Assembly (NCBI GenBank): GCA_964625525.1
Contig: CAZVEE010000011.1
Coordinates: forward strand, 1-61,955
Direction of reading: 5' to 3'
DNA from: CAZVEE01 sp964625525
GTDB lineage: Bacteria; Pseudomonadota; Alphaproteobacteria; JAJFIK01
Length of the DNA: 61,955 bases
How positions within the stretch are numbered: position 1 is the first letter of the stretch; the number at the start of each line of letters is the position of its first letter. Made by a program: the position numbers and the translations under genes. Positions 34,924 through 44,135 of this stretch are shown here, one piece after another. A model generated the notes under the pieces. It had not been told where the DNA came from, ran no database searches, and saw only the letters and a list, made by a program, of their open reading frames with translations.

Positions 34924-36777
34924 ATGACACGAGGTTTCAATCGTTTCTGGATGGGGTTGGCCACGAGCGTCAGCGTCTGCGTTTTAAGTGGTGCGGCCAG
35001 CGCGCAGGATGATCCGTCAGCAGATGAAGTCACCGCGCGCGACACGATCACGGTGCTGGGCACGCGCTTGCCCACACCGCTGGATCAGGTGGGCCGGTCC
35101 GTCACCGTTGTTACGGCAGAGGACATCGCCCTGCGTCAGCAGCGCTTTGTTTATGACGCCCTACAGAGCGTGCCGGGGGTGCAGTTGACCCGGTCGGGCA
35201 GCTTCGGTGCCTTGGCCAACATCTCGCTGCGTGGTCTGCCCTCGGACCAGACCCTGGTGGTGCAGGACGGGGTTGTGCTCAACGATCCCGCATCGTTTGG
35301 CAACGGCTTCAACTTCGCCAACTTCGACACAGGCGATATCGAACGCATCGAAGTGCTGCGCGGCGCCCAGTCCACGCTCTACGGATCGAATGCGGTGGGC
35401 GGCGTGGTGAACATCATCACCCGCGACGGACGCGAGGGCTTTGGTGGTGTGGCCACTCTGGAAGGTGGCTCCTTCGACACACTGCGCGGCGCGGCAAGTT
35501 TGTTCGGCGGCACCGACCGGATGTCGGGCCGGGTGACCCTGTCGGGCACCCGCAGCAATGGTTTTTCCTCTGCGGAGGTTACCCAGGGCAATGCCGATGA
35601 CGACGGTTACGAGAACGTGACCGTCTCGGCGCGGGGCGGGTACAGACCGTCCGACACGCTGACGTTTGATACGGTGATCCGCTACTCAGACAGCGCCAAT
35701 GACTTTGATGATGGCGCCGCGAATGACGGCGACCGGCGCGGGGAAAGTGATGAGCTGACCGTGGCCAGCAAAGTCACCCATTTGGCCTTTGACGGGCGCT
35801 GGGAAAACCGCCTGCTGCTCACTTATGCCCGCACTGACCGAGAGGACCGCAATATGGGTGCGGTGACCTTCGATGCGCTCGGCACCCGGTTGTCCCTGGA
35901 TTATCAGGGGACGGTACGACCGCTGTCATGGTTGTCCGCCGTCTATGGCGCCGAAGCCGAGACGCAGGAGTCTGAAGTCGCGGTCGGCTTTGGCGGTAAC
36001 CAGGAGATCGAAACCTATAGCGGCTTTGGCCTGGTGCAACTCACCCCGCTGCCGGGACTGAGCCTGAATGGGGGCGTGCGCCACGATGCCAATTCGGATT
36101 TTGATAACGCCACGACATTTTCGGTTTCTGGCGCCTATCGGGTGCCGGTCCTGGGCGCTCTGCTGCGGGCCTCATTCGCCGAAGGGTTCCGCGCACCGTC
36201 CGTCGGTGAGCTGAGTTTCAATCCGGATTTGGAGCCTGAGGACAGCGAAGGCTGGGACATTGGCCTGGCACGGGATTTCTTCAACGGGCGTCTGTCTGCT
36301 GAAGTCACCTACTTCAATCAGTCCATTACCAATCAGATCGGCTTTGACCTGAGCGCCTTCACCTTCGTGAATATCGACGAATTCGATACGGAAGGGGTTG
36401 AACTGTTCGTGCAGGGCCAACTTACCCAGGCCCTTGATCTCGCCGTAACCTATACGTACACGGATGCGTTCACCGTGTCCGGGTCCATCGCCGCCCTGAA
36501 CCAGCCGGACCACCGGGTCGTCGTGGACGCGGTCTGGCAGCCCATCACCGACCTTACGCTGGGCGCGTCGGTCACCTACAACGGTGAAGAACCAGAGAGC
36601 GGCGGCCGGGTGCTTGATGCTTATACGTTGGTGAACCTGCGGGGCAGCTATGCGGTGAATGAGGGGCTGGACCTCTTTGTCCGGGTCGAAAACCTCACGG
36701 ATGCGGATTATCAAGACAATGTGGGCTTTTCCACCGCGCCACTGTCTGCGTTCGGTGGTGTAACGGCACGCTTCTGA
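34924..36777 (+). CDS. btuB: TonB-dependent vitamin B12 receptor BtuB
   Basis: A 617-residue outer-membrane receptor. Signal peptide ending GAASAQ, a TonB-box-like region DTITVLGTRLPTPLDQVGRSVTVV, plug domain with SLRGLPSDQTLVVQDGVVLNDP and IERIEVLRGAQSTLYGSNAVGGVVNIIT, then a compact barrel ending FGGVTARF. The length (E. coli BtuB is 614), the plug and the placement behind a cobalamin riboswitch and before btuF, btuC and btuD identify B12 as the substrate. A longer in-frame extension into the riboswitch is rejected because it would translate the aptamer. It starts the B12 operon, ending 2 nt before the next gene. Confidence 0.95.
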   Translation: MTRGFNRFWMGLATSVSVCVLSGAASAQDDPSADEVTARDTITVLGTRLPTPLDQVGRSVTVVTAEDIALRQQRFVYDALQSVPGVQLTRSGSFGALANISLRGLPSDQTLVVQDGVVLNDPASFGNGFNFANFDTGDIERIEVLRGAQSTLYGSNAVGGVVNIITRDGREGFGGVATLEGGSFDTLRGAASLFGGTDRMSGRVTLSGTRSNGFSSAEVTQGNADDDGYENVTVSARGGYRPSDTLTFDTVIRYSDSANDFDDGAANDGDRRGESDELTVASKVTHLAFDGRWENRLLLTYARTDREDRNMGAVTFDALGTRLSLDYQGTVRPLSWLSAVYGAEAETQESEVAVGFGGNQEIETYSGFGLVQLTPLPGLSLNGGVRHDANSDFDNATTFSVSGAYRVPVLGALLRASFAEGFRAPSVGELSFNPDLEPEDSEGWDIGLARDFFNGRLSAEVTYFNQSITNQIGFDLSAFTFVNIDEFDTEGVELFVQGQLTQALDLAVTYTYTDAFTVSGSIAALNQPDHRVVVDAVWQPITDLTLGASVTYNGEEPESGGRVLDAYTLVNLRGSYAVNEGLDLFVRVENLTDADYQDNVGFSTAPLSAFGGVTARF

Positions 36778-36779
36778 TC

Positions 36780-37640
36780 ATGGGATGGGCGCGCACCATC
36801 ATCGCGTTTCTGGTCGCAGGTCTTTCGGGGGCCTGCGCACCGGACCCTATGGCGCCTGACGGAGAGGACCGGCGTGCCGTCCGGATCGTCAGCCTTGATT
36901 ACTGTGCCGATCAATATGTCCTCAAGCTCGTGGATCGAGACCGCATTCTCGCGGTCTCGCCCGACGCCACGCGGGCCTTTTCCTATATGCGGGAGACCGC
37001 CAAGGGCATGGCGTGGGTGCGGCCGCGTGCCGAAGACGTCCTGGTGCTGAAACCAGATCTGGTCGTGCGCACCTATGGCGGCGGACCCCGCGCTACCGCC
37101 TTTTTCGAGCGTGCCGGCGTGCCCGTATTGCAATTGCGCTTTGCCAGCGATCTCGCCTCTCTCACGGATCTGATCGAAGAGGTGGCGGATGGGCTGGGCG
37201 AGCCGGAGCGTGGTGCGGCGCTGCGCGCGGACATGCAACGGCGCCTTGAGGCGCTGCCACAGGGGGCCACGCGGCCCGAAGCCCTTTACATGACACCGGC
37301 CGGGGTCACCACCGGTCCTGGTACGTTGGTGCATGACATGCTCCGCGTGGCGGGCCTGGCGAACTTTCAAACCCAGCCGGGGTGGCGCGCGCTGCCGCTC
37401 GAACGCCTGGCCTATGAGCGGCCGGACTTGGTGGTGGCGGCTTTTTTCGATCAGATGACCAATCACCCTGATGGCTGGAGCGCGGCTCGCCATCCGGTGG
37501 CCCGTCGGCAGATGGAGACCCTGCCGACGGTCCCCTTGCAAGGGGCTTGGACCGCCTGTGGCGGCTGGTTCCTGGTGGATGCCATAGAAACTTTGGCCGC
37601 GGCCGGTGCCGCGACGACGGCTGAGGAGACAACGCCATGA
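36780..37640 (+). CDS. btuF: B12 ABC transporter substrate-binding lipoprotein BtuF-like
   Basis: A 286-residue periplasmic binding protein of the FecB/BtuF class. The N-terminus has a lipobox (LSGAC, Cys19), so it is probably membrane-tethered. The class-III binding fold is indicated by RIVSLDYCADQYVLKLVD at the start, RAEDVLVLKPDLVVRTYGG in the first lobe, the long linking helix (FASDLASLTDLIEEVADGLG) and RPDLVVAAFF in the second lobe. It overlaps btuC by 4 nt (ATGA) and lies in the riboswitch-led operon, so cobalamin or other corrinoids are the expected ligand. Confidence 0.9.
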   Translation: MGWARTIIAFLVAGLSGACAPDPMAPDGEDRRAVRIVSLDYCADQYVLKLVDRDRILAVSPDATRAFSYMRETAKGMAWVRPRAEDVLVLKPDLVVRTYGGGPRATAFFERAGVPVLQLRFASDLASLTDLIEEVADGLGEPERGAALRADMQRRLEALPQGATRPEALYMTPAGVTTGPGTLVHDMLRVAGLANFQTQPGWRALPLERLAYERPDLVVAAFFDQMTNHPDGWSAARHPVARRQMETLPTVPLQGAWTACGGWFLVDAIETLAAAGAATTAEETTP

Positions 37641-38626
37641 CCGCTCGCTGGCTCATGCCTGCGCTTGTCCTCGCCAGCGCCGCGGCGCTCTTTGCCGCGT
37701 GTTTGCTGGGCTCTACGCCCCTGCCGGCGGACCGTGTGCTCAGTGCCCTGATTGGCCTCGGGTCCCCCGGTGATCATGTAGTGGTGTGGGAAATCCGCCT
37801 GCCGCGTGCCCTTGCCGCATATGGGGTGGGCATTGCCTTGGGGGCGAGTGGGGCGGCCCTGCAAGGTCTCTTGCGCAATCCCCTGGCCGAGCCTGGCGTG
37901 TTGGGCGTCTCCGCCAGTGCCGCCCTGGCGGCCACGTTCGTGATCTATTATGGAATTGCCTTCGCGTCGCCGGTGATCATGCCGTTGGCGGCGATTGCCG
38001 GTGCGCTGGCGGCCACCGGCCTGATCGCGCTCGCGGCGATCCGCACCCAATCCATGGTGACCTTGATCCTGGTGGGCGTTGGCTTGTCGAGTTTTGCCGC
38101 CGCAGCCATGGCGCTGTTGATGAACCTGGCGCCCAATCCGTTTTCCTTGACCGATATGGTGAACTGGATGCTCGGCTCTGTCGCCAATCGCAGTGCCGAT
38201 GATCTGGCCTTGGCCGCGCCCTTCCTGGTGGTGGGGTTGGCCGTGTTAATCCTGACCCGCCGGGGCCTGTCGGCGTTGACCTTGGGTGAGGAGGCCGCGA
38301 GTGGGGTCGGCCTTGATCTGCGCCGTCAGCGGCTGGCGGTCGTGTTCGGTGCCGGGCTCAGCACCGGAGCGGCGGTATCCATTGCCGGGGCCATTGGTTT
38401 TGTGGGCATTGTGGCGCCCCATGTGGTGCGCCCGTTCGTCGGCTATGACCCGGCGCGCAGTCTGATCCCAGCGGCTCTGCTCGGCGGCGTGCTGCTGGTC
38501 TTGGCGGATATCAGTGTGCGGCTGTTACCCACCCCGGCGGAGTTGAAACTGGGCGTTGTGGCGGCCATTCTCGGCGCGCCCGCCTTTATCTGGATCGCCT
38601 TACGGAGGCGCACGGTGCATGACTGA
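37637..38626 (+). CDS. btuC: B12 ABC transporter permease BtuC-like (FecCD family)
   Basis: A 329-residue permease with about ten membrane helices, FecCD family. Conserved segments are EIRLPRALAAYGVGIALGASGAALQGLLRNPLAEPGVLGVS near the start, VNWMLGSVANRS in the middle, and GAIGFVGIVAPHVVRPFVGYDPARSLIPAALLGG before the final helices. It forms the channel for corrinoid import with BtuD. It overlaps btuF by 4 nt and btuD by 8 nt, which indicates translational coupling. Confidence 0.94.
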   Translation: MTARWLMPALVLASAAALFAACLLGSTPLPADRVLSALIGLGSPGDHVVVWEIRLPRALAAYGVGIALGASGAALQGLLRNPLAEPGVLGVSASAALAATFVIYYGIAFASPVIMPLAAIAGALAATGLIALAAIRTQSMVTLILVGVGLSSFAAAAMALLMNLAPNPFSLTDMVNWMLGSVANRSADDLALAAPFLVVGLAVLILTRRGLSALTLGEEAASGVGLDLRRQRLAVVFGAGLSTGAAVSIAGAIGFVGIVAPHVVRPFVGYDPARSLIPAALLGGVLLVLADISVRLLPTPAELKLGVVAAILGAPAFIWIALRRRTVHD

Positions 38627-39383
38627 GCTAAGCGTTCAGGAGCTCTCCGTCACGGCGGAGACCGGTACGTTGGTGGAGAGTGCCTCTTTCACTCTCGCAC
38701 CGGGCCAGCTTGTGGCGTTGCTGGGACCCAATGGCGCGGGCAAGACGACCCTGTTGCGCGCGGCCCTGGGCTTGATCCCGGCGCAAAGCGGCCATGCGCG
38801 TCTTGACGGCGTAGACACCGCCCGCATGCGCCCGATCGTCCGCGCGCGACAGGTTTCTTACCTGCCTCAAACCCGGCCGCTCGCCTGGCCCAGTATCGTG
38901 CGCGATGTGGTGGCGCTCGGCCGCTATGCTCATGGGGTTACCCTCGGCCGCTTGGGCGAGCGGGATTCGCAGGCTGTGGATGCAGCGCTCGACGCCTGCG
39001 ATCTCACCGCCTTCGCCCAGCGGCACACAGACACGCTGTCGGGTGGCGAGCTGGCCCGGGTCCATTGCGCGCGCGTCTTTGCCGCCGGTGCGCCGCTGCT
39101 TGTCGCGGATGAGCCCGTTGCCGCCCTTGATCCCTTGCATCAGCATCAGGTGATGGGGTTGATCCGCCTGTTCGTTGAGGCGGGCGGCGGGGCCTTGGTG
39201 GTGCTTCACGATATCAGTCTCGCTGCACGCTTTGCGGATCGGTTGATCTGGATGAAAGCGGGCCGCATCCTGGCCGACGGTTCCCCGCGAGAGACGCTGA
39301 CGCCGGAGCGTTTGCGCACGGTTTATGGTGTACGCGCCCGGGTGGAGGCGCATACGGATGTTGTCATCGAAGGCCCCGCATGA
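38619..39383 (+). CDS. btuD: B12 ABC transporter ATP-binding protein BtuD-like
   Basis: A 254-residue ABC ATPase. Walker A is GPNGAGKTT, the signature is LSGGELARV, Walker B is LLVADEP followed by the D-loop AALDP, and the switch histidine is in VVLHDISLA. The C-terminus (TPERLRTVYGVRARV) is typical for iron/B12 importers. The ATG at 38619 overlaps the end of btuC; the in-frame upstream extension lies wholly inside btuC and is rejected. It overlaps cobQ by 4 nt. Confidence 0.95.
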   Translation: MTELSVQELSVTAETGTLVESASFTLAPGQLVALLGPNGAGKTTLLRAALGLIPAQSGHARLDGVDTARMRPIVRARQVSYLPQTRPLAWPSIVRDVVALGRYAHGVTLGRLGERDSQAVDAALDACDLTAFAQRHTDTLSGGELARVHCARVFAAGAPLLVADEPVAALDPLHQHQVMGLIRLFVEAGGGALVVLHDISLAARFADRLIWMKAGRILADGSPRETLTPERLRTVYGVRARVEAHTDVVIEGPA

Positions 39384-40867
39384 GCGCCCGGGCCCTGATG
39401 ATTCAAGGCACGGGCTCGGATGTGGGCAAGTCCATTCTGGTCGCCGGTCTGTGCCGTGCTGCCCGGGCGCGGGGCCTGCGCGTCGCGCCTTTCAAACCGC
39501 AGAACATGTCGAACAATGCCGCGGCCTGCGCCGACGGCGGCGAGATCGGCCGCGCTCAGGCCGTGCAAGCCCGCGCCGCCGGCCGCGATCCCCATGTGGA
39601 TTTCAACCCGGTGCTGCTGAAACCCCAGACCGACCGCACAGCCCAGGTGGTGGTGCGCGGTCGCGCGCTGGGGCATCAGGACGCCGCGCGGTACATGGCC
39701 GATCGTGGCGCGTATCTGGGCGTGGTGCTGGAGAGTTTCGAGCGTCTGTGTGCCAGTGCGGATCTCGTCATCGTGGAGGGGGCGGGGAGCCCGGCGGAGA
39801 TCAATCTGCGGGCCGGCGACATTGCCAATATGGGCTTTGCCCGCGCGGCCCAGGTGCCCGTCTGTCTCGCCGGTGACATCGACAAAGGCGGTGTCATCGC
39901 CGCGCTGGTAGGCACACAGACGGTGCTGGACCCGGAGGATGCCCGATTGATCATCGGCTTTCTAATCAACAAGTTTCGGGGCGACCCGCGCTTGTTCGAT
40001 GAGGGCGTGGCGGCAATCCGCACCCGCACCGGCTGGCCTTGTTTCGGGGTGGTGCCTTGGCTAGAGGCTGCCGGCCGCCTGCCGCCAGAAGACGCCGTGG
40101 TGCTGGAACAGCCCACGGTTCCGACCGACGGTCCGCTGCGTATCGCCGCGCCCATGCTGTCCCGGATCGCCAATTTCGACGATGCCGATCCCTTGCGCCA
40201 AGAGCCGGGCGTCAGCTTGACTTTCGTGCCACCGGGCCGGCCCATTCCGCGCGATACCCATGTCATCATCTTGTTCGGGACGAAATCCACTCTGGGCGAC
40301 TTGGCGTTTCTGCGCGCACAAGGCTGGGACCATGACATCATCGCCCATGCGCGGGCGGGCGGGCGCGTTCTGGGCCTGTGCGGCGGCTATCAGATGCTGG
40401 GCCGGCGCATTGAGGACCCAGATGGGGTGGATGGCCCCCCGGGCGGCGCGGACGGTCTGGGTCTTCTCAATGTGACAACTCGGATGGCAGGCCGGAAAAC
40501 CGTCCGCCCCATGACCGGCCACTGCACTCTGACCCAAGTGCCAGTCCACGGCTACGAGATCCATATGGGGCATACGGAAGGCCCCGACCGCACCCAGCCA
40601 CTGATCATGACCACCGCCGGCGCGGATGGTGCGCGCAGCCCCGACGGGCGTGTCGAAGGCACCTATCTGCACGGCCTGTTCAGCGGGGATTCGTATCGGC
40701 GAGCCTGGCTGGCCCGTATGGGTGCTTTGGCGGATGAAACACTTGTCTATGACGTGGCTGTCGAGGCGGCGCTGGATGACCTGGCCGCCGGCCTTGACGC
40801 AAGCCTTGATCTTGACGCGCTGTTCGCCGCCGCCCGTTTGCCGCGGCGACTGGGAACAGGCGCATGA
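39380..40867 (+). CDS. cobQ: Cobyric acid synthase
   Basis: A 495-residue amidotransferase that adds amide groups at b, d, e and g of adenosylcobyrinic a,c-diamide to give adenosylcobyric acid. The N-terminal dethiobiotin-synthetase-like ATPase begins MIQGTGSDVGKSILVAGL and continues APFKPQNMSNNAA. The C-terminal glutaminase-like domain has GLCGGYQMLGRRIEDP with the Cys nucleophile and EGTYLHGLF with the His. It overlaps btuD and cbiB by 4 nt each. In an organism that salvages corrinoids its presence suggests handling of incomplete precursors. Confidence 0.96.
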   Translation: MSARALMIQGTGSDVGKSILVAGLCRAARARGLRVAPFKPQNMSNNAAACADGGEIGRAQAVQARAAGRDPHVDFNPVLLKPQTDRTAQVVVRGRALGHQDAARYMADRGAYLGVVLESFERLCASADLVIVEGAGSPAEINLRAGDIANMGFARAAQVPVCLAGDIDKGGVIAALVGTQTVLDPEDARLIIGFLINKFRGDPRLFDEGVAAIRTRTGWPCFGVVPWLEAAGRLPPEDAVVLEQPTVPTDGPLRIAAPMLSRIANFDDADPLRQEPGVSLTFVPPGRPIPRDTHVIILFGTKSTLGDLAFLRAQGWDHDIIAHARAGGRVLGLCGGYQMLGRRIEDPDGVDGPPGGADGLGLLNVTTRMAGRKTVRPMTGHCTLTQVPVHGYEIHMGHTEGPDRTQPLIMTTAGADGARSPDGRVEGTYLHGLFSGDSYRRAWLARMGALADETLVYDVAVEAALDDLAAGLDASLDLDALFAAARLPRRLGTGA

Positions 40868-41808
40868 GCGCGGCGCTCATGCTGGCTGCGTTGACCATCG
40901 AGGCGCTGCTCGGTTGGCCCGCCTGGCTGTATCGGCGCATCGGGCATCCGGTGGTTTGGATCGGCGCGCTCATTACGGCATTGGAGGGGCGCTGGAACCG
41001 GCCCGTCTGGCGCGTGCGCACCCGTTTTCTCCTGGGAGCGCTAACAGTTGTCTTGGTAACGGTGATCGCGGCGTTGATCGCCCATGGAATTGCGACGGGT
41101 CTGCCCGATACGCTGCTGGGCCATGCCATGGAGGCTTTGATCGCCGCGAGCCTTCTTGCCGCGCGCAGCCTTCATGACCACGTCGCCGCCGTGGCCCGGC
41201 CCTTGAGGATGCATGATCTGCCTGCGGCGCGTCGTGCCGTGAGCCATATTGTCGGCCGGGATCCAGCCCAGCTGGCGCCGGCGGGTGTAGCACGCGCGGG
41301 CCTTGAGAGCCTGGCGGAAAACACGTCCGACGGGGTTATCGCGCCGCTGTTTTGGGGTGTCCTGTTGGGGCTACCCGGGCTTGCCGCGTACAAAACTCTC
41401 AACACGCTCGATTCCATGATTGGTCACCGGACACCGCGGATGCGCGTTTTCGGTGCTTGTGCGGCGCGGGCGGATGATCTGGCCAACTGGATCCCGGCTC
41501 GCTTGACGGGGCTCCTTTTTGCCGTGGCCGGATGGAGCCATAAGGCATGGCAAGTGATGGTGCGCGATGCACACCGGCACCGCTCTCCCAATGCGGGGTG
41601 GCCTGAAAGTGCCATGGCCGGCGCCTTGAACATCCGTCTGTCCGGCCCCCGCGATTACGGGCATGGACCGTCACGGGATCCCTGGCTGAACGCCGGCGCG
41701 CCGGATCCCACGGCGGCGGACCTGGTGCGTGGGCTTGCCCTCTATCGTCGCGCCATGGTGCTCGCGGCGCTTGTGTTGGCTGGCGTGGCCTGGGGGACGT
41801 GGCCATGA
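40864..41808 (+). CDS. cbiB: Adenosylcobinamide-phosphate synthase (CobD/CbiB)
   Basis: A 314-residue membrane protein that joins aminopropanol (or its phosphate) to cobyric acid. Family marks are the N-terminal LLGWPAWLYRRIGHPVVWIGALI, the cytoplasmic segment RAVSHIVGRDPAQL, RAGLESLAENTSDGVIAPLFWGVLLGLPGLAAYKTLNTLDSMIGHRTPR and the C-terminal NAGWPESAMAGALNIRLSGP. All are diagnostic. It overlaps cobQ and the following cobC by 4 nt each. The name is cobD in Pseudomonas/Sinorhizobium-style nomenclature. Confidence 0.96.
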   Translation: MSAALMLAALTIEALLGWPAWLYRRIGHPVVWIGALITALEGRWNRPVWRVRTRFLLGALTVVLVTVIAALIAHGIATGLPDTLLGHAMEALIAASLLAARSLHDHVAAVARPLRMHDLPAARRAVSHIVGRDPAQLAPAGVARAGLESLAENTSDGVIAPLFWGVLLGLPGLAAYKTLNTLDSMIGHRTPRMRVFGACAARADDLANWIPARLTGLLFAVAGWSHKAWQVMVRDAHRHRSPNAGWPESAMAGALNIRLSGPRDYGHGPSRDPWLNAGAPDPTAADLVRGLALYRRAMVLAALVLAGVAWGTWP

Positions 41809-42812
41809 CCGCAGATGCGGACCTGCTTCACGGCGGCGCGCTCGACCGCATGCGCGCGGCCTTTCCGCAGGCGCCGGAGCCTTGGCTGGATCTGTCCACG
41901 GGCATCAATCCCTGGCCTTATCCGCAGACGGATTGTCCACCAGACGCGTTTGAGCACTTGCCGCGTGCTGATGCCATGGCCCAGTGCCGGGCGGCCATGG
42001 CCACTGCTTTTTGCGCGCCGGAGGAGGTGATCCTGCTCGCCCCGGGCAGTGAGATTCTGATCCGTTTACTGCCCACCATTCTGGCGCCGCGCCGTGTGGC
42101 ATTGACCCATCCCAGCTATGGCGACCACGCCCAGGTCTGGTCCCAAGCGGGTGCCGAGGTGATAGATCATCCCGATCCGTTAGAGGCCGCCGATACAGCC
42201 GATCTCGTGGTGCTATGCAATCCCAACAATCCCGATGGCCGGTCCTGGACGCGAGCGGCGTTGGAGACGGCGCGGGCCCGACTGGCGGCGCGAGGCGGTG
42301 TTCTCGTCCTTGATGAGGCCTACGCGGATTTGCGCCCGGACCTGTCCATGGCGCCCTATGGGGGCCTGCCGGGTCTGATTGTGCTGCGCTCTTTCGGCAA
42401 GATGTACGGCCTTGCGGGTGTGCGGCTTGGTGCGCTGATCGCCCCGGATGCCATCCGCACGGCCATGGCGCAGCGGCTGGGTGTGTGGAGTGTCTCTGGC
42501 CCGGCGCTGACGCTGGGGGCGCGGGCCTATGCGGATCAGGCCTGGTTGGTGCGCACCCAAGAGCGGTTGGCGGTCATGCGCGCGCGCCTTGACACGGTGC
42601 TGCGGGACGCGGGGTTCACTGTCGCGGGTGGCACTGATTTGTTCCGTTTCGTGATGGTTGGCGAGGCCGAGGCACTCTGGCGCCGGCTGGCGCATCAGGG
42701 CATCTATGTCCGCCGTTTCGCCTGGAGCAGCCGGCATGTGCGCTTGGGCCTGCCCCCCACGGATGTGGCCCTGCAGCGCCTCAAGACCGCGCTCAGGCCC
42801 GGCGCAGAATGA
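41805..42812 (+). CDS. cobC: Threonine-phosphate decarboxylase (CobC/CobD type)
   Basis: A 335-residue PLP-dependent enzyme of the class-I aminotransferase fold that makes aminopropanol phosphate, the linker used by the preceding CbiB. Conserved parts are LDLSTGINPWPYP at the start, VVLCNPNNPDGRSW, DEAYADLRP and the PLP lysine motif RSFGKMYGLAGVRLGAL. The start overlaps cbiB as ATGA after GGGGGAC. It is the last recognised gene of the operon and overlaps the convergent MFS gene by 20 nt, so no separate terminator is present. cobU/cobP, cobS and cobT are not in the window. Confidence 0.93.
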   Translation: MTADADLLHGGALDRMRAAFPQAPEPWLDLSTGINPWPYPQTDCPPDAFEHLPRADAMAQCRAAMATAFCAPEEVILLAPGSEILIRLLPTILAPRRVALTHPSYGDHAQVWSQAGAEVIDHPDPLEAADTADLVVLCNPNNPDGRSWTRAALETARARLAARGGVLVLDEAYADLRPDLSMAPYGGLPGLIVLRSFGKMYGLAGVRLGALIAPDAIRTAMAQRLGVWSVSGPALTLGARAYADQAWLVRTQERLAVMRARLDTVLRDAGFTVAGGTDLFRFVMVGEAEALWRRLAHQGIYVRRFAWSSRHVRLGLPPTDVALQRLKTALRPGAE

Positions 42813-43971
42813 TCGCGCCAGCCGTTGGCCCCAACGCCAGCACCAGAAAGGCACCAGACCAGCCGATCTGCGCCACCACCCAGGGCGTGGCATGCACCGT
42901 GACAGCCGTCAGCGCAAAGCCCAAAGCAGTTTGAAGGGTCATCAGGCTACCGGCTTGCTCCGGCGGCGCATGATCCGCGACAAGGGCCGAGAACTGCGCG
43001 GAATCGGGAATAATCAGCAGACCCCACAGCACCAGAAGGATCGCCACGAGGATCAGTGGTCCGCCGAAACTCACCGCCGCCAGAACACCCAGGATGGCAC
43101 TGCCGATCATGGCTCCGCGTGCGACGGTCGCTTTGCCGACCCGGTCAGCCAGCCACCCTGCCGGCACGCAAGCCACCCCCCCAAGCCCAATGGCCAGGAA
43201 CGCGATCAGCGCTCCAAAACGGTCCGGAGCCGCGTGATTGGCGAGGAGAGCGGCCTGCGCTGCCGCTACGCCCACCCAGGCCCAGAAGGCATAAAGCTCC
43301 CACATATGCCCGAAATAGCCCCCATAAGCACGCCGGATCGCCGGATCTCGCCACGCCAGCATGATCGCGCCGGGGTCAAAACGCGTGCTGCGCTGATGGT
43401 AGGGACCAAGATCAATGGCTAGTATCGCCGCGGCGCCGAGCACCGCGAACCCGGAGGTGATGAGCAAGGTCGCTTGCCAGTCCGCGCCGCCTACCAGGCT
43501 CACAAGATGCGGGCTTGCCGAACCCAGGGTCAGCGCCCCCACCAGCAGGCTGGTGATCAATCCCCGCCGCGTGACGCTCCACCCCACGGCGATTTTCAGT
43601 CCCACTGGATAAACCCCGGCGAGGGCAAACCCAACCGCCGCGCGCGAGAGCACCGCGCCCAAGTCATCCGCCGGCAGGACCAGCAAGGCAAGATTAGCAA
43701 GCGCCGCCAAGCCACCGCACAGCGCAAAGACGCGGCGCGGATCCACCCGGTCCGGCAGGCCCGTTGCCGCGAAGGTGAGCGCGCCGACCACAAAGCCGAT
43801 CTGAGTCGCCGCCGCCAGGCCCGCGAGCGCTTCAACGGGCACACCCCGCGCGGCGGCCAGGGCCGGCAATACGGCTGCGGCGGAAAACCACAGGCCCAGC
43901 ACCGCCACCTGGCTGACCACCAAAATGCTCACGGATCGCAGGGCCCCGGCCTCTATCCGGTCTGCTGTCAT
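42793..43971 (-). CDS. MFS transporter
   Basis: A 392-residue major facilitator with 12 predicted helices. Helices 1-6 include VSILVVSQVAVLGLWFSAAAVLPAL and the loop RVDPRRVFALCGGLAALANL; an amphipathic central loop (DLGPYHQRSTRFDPGAIMLAWRDPAIRRAYGGYFGHMWELYAFWAW) follows. The WFSAAAVLPAL opening is shared with CynX-like and related nitrate/cyanate-type carriers, but the substrate is unknown. I use the ATG at 43971, which has GAGAGG upstream; in-frame starts further upstream would add a non-hydrophobic tail. It ends inside the 3' end of cobC on the opposite strand. Confidence 0.87.
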   Translation of the reverse strand: MTADRIEAGALRSVSILVVSQVAVLGLWFSAAAVLPALAAARGVPVEALAGLAAATQIGFVVGALTFAATGLPDRVDPRRVFALCGGLAALANLALLVLPADDLGAVLSRAAVGFALAGVYPVGLKIAVGWSVTRRGLITSLLVGALTLGSASPHLVSLVGGADWQATLLITSGFAVLGAAAILAIDLGPYHQRSTRFDPGAIMLAWRDPAIRRAYGGYFGHMWELYAFWAWVGVAAAQAALLANHAAPDRFGALIAFLAIGLGGVACVPAGWLADRVGKATVARGAMIGSAILGVLAAVSFGGPLILVAILLVLWGLLIIPDSAQFSALVADHAPPEQAGSLMTLQTALGFALTAVTVHATPWVVAQIGWSGAFLVLALGPTAGAIILRRA

Positions 43972-44135
43972 ACCGCCTCTCGGGGTGTTGTGACCTATCG
44001 CCGCGAGCATACTGCCAATGCGCTCGCATGGGCCATCACGAAACCGGGGCGCAGCCAGGAGCATTGTGGCTCGCAATGGCGCCATGCCAGGATAGGCACA
44101 AACGCCTCGACCGAGGACCCAAGGGAGACCATGAC

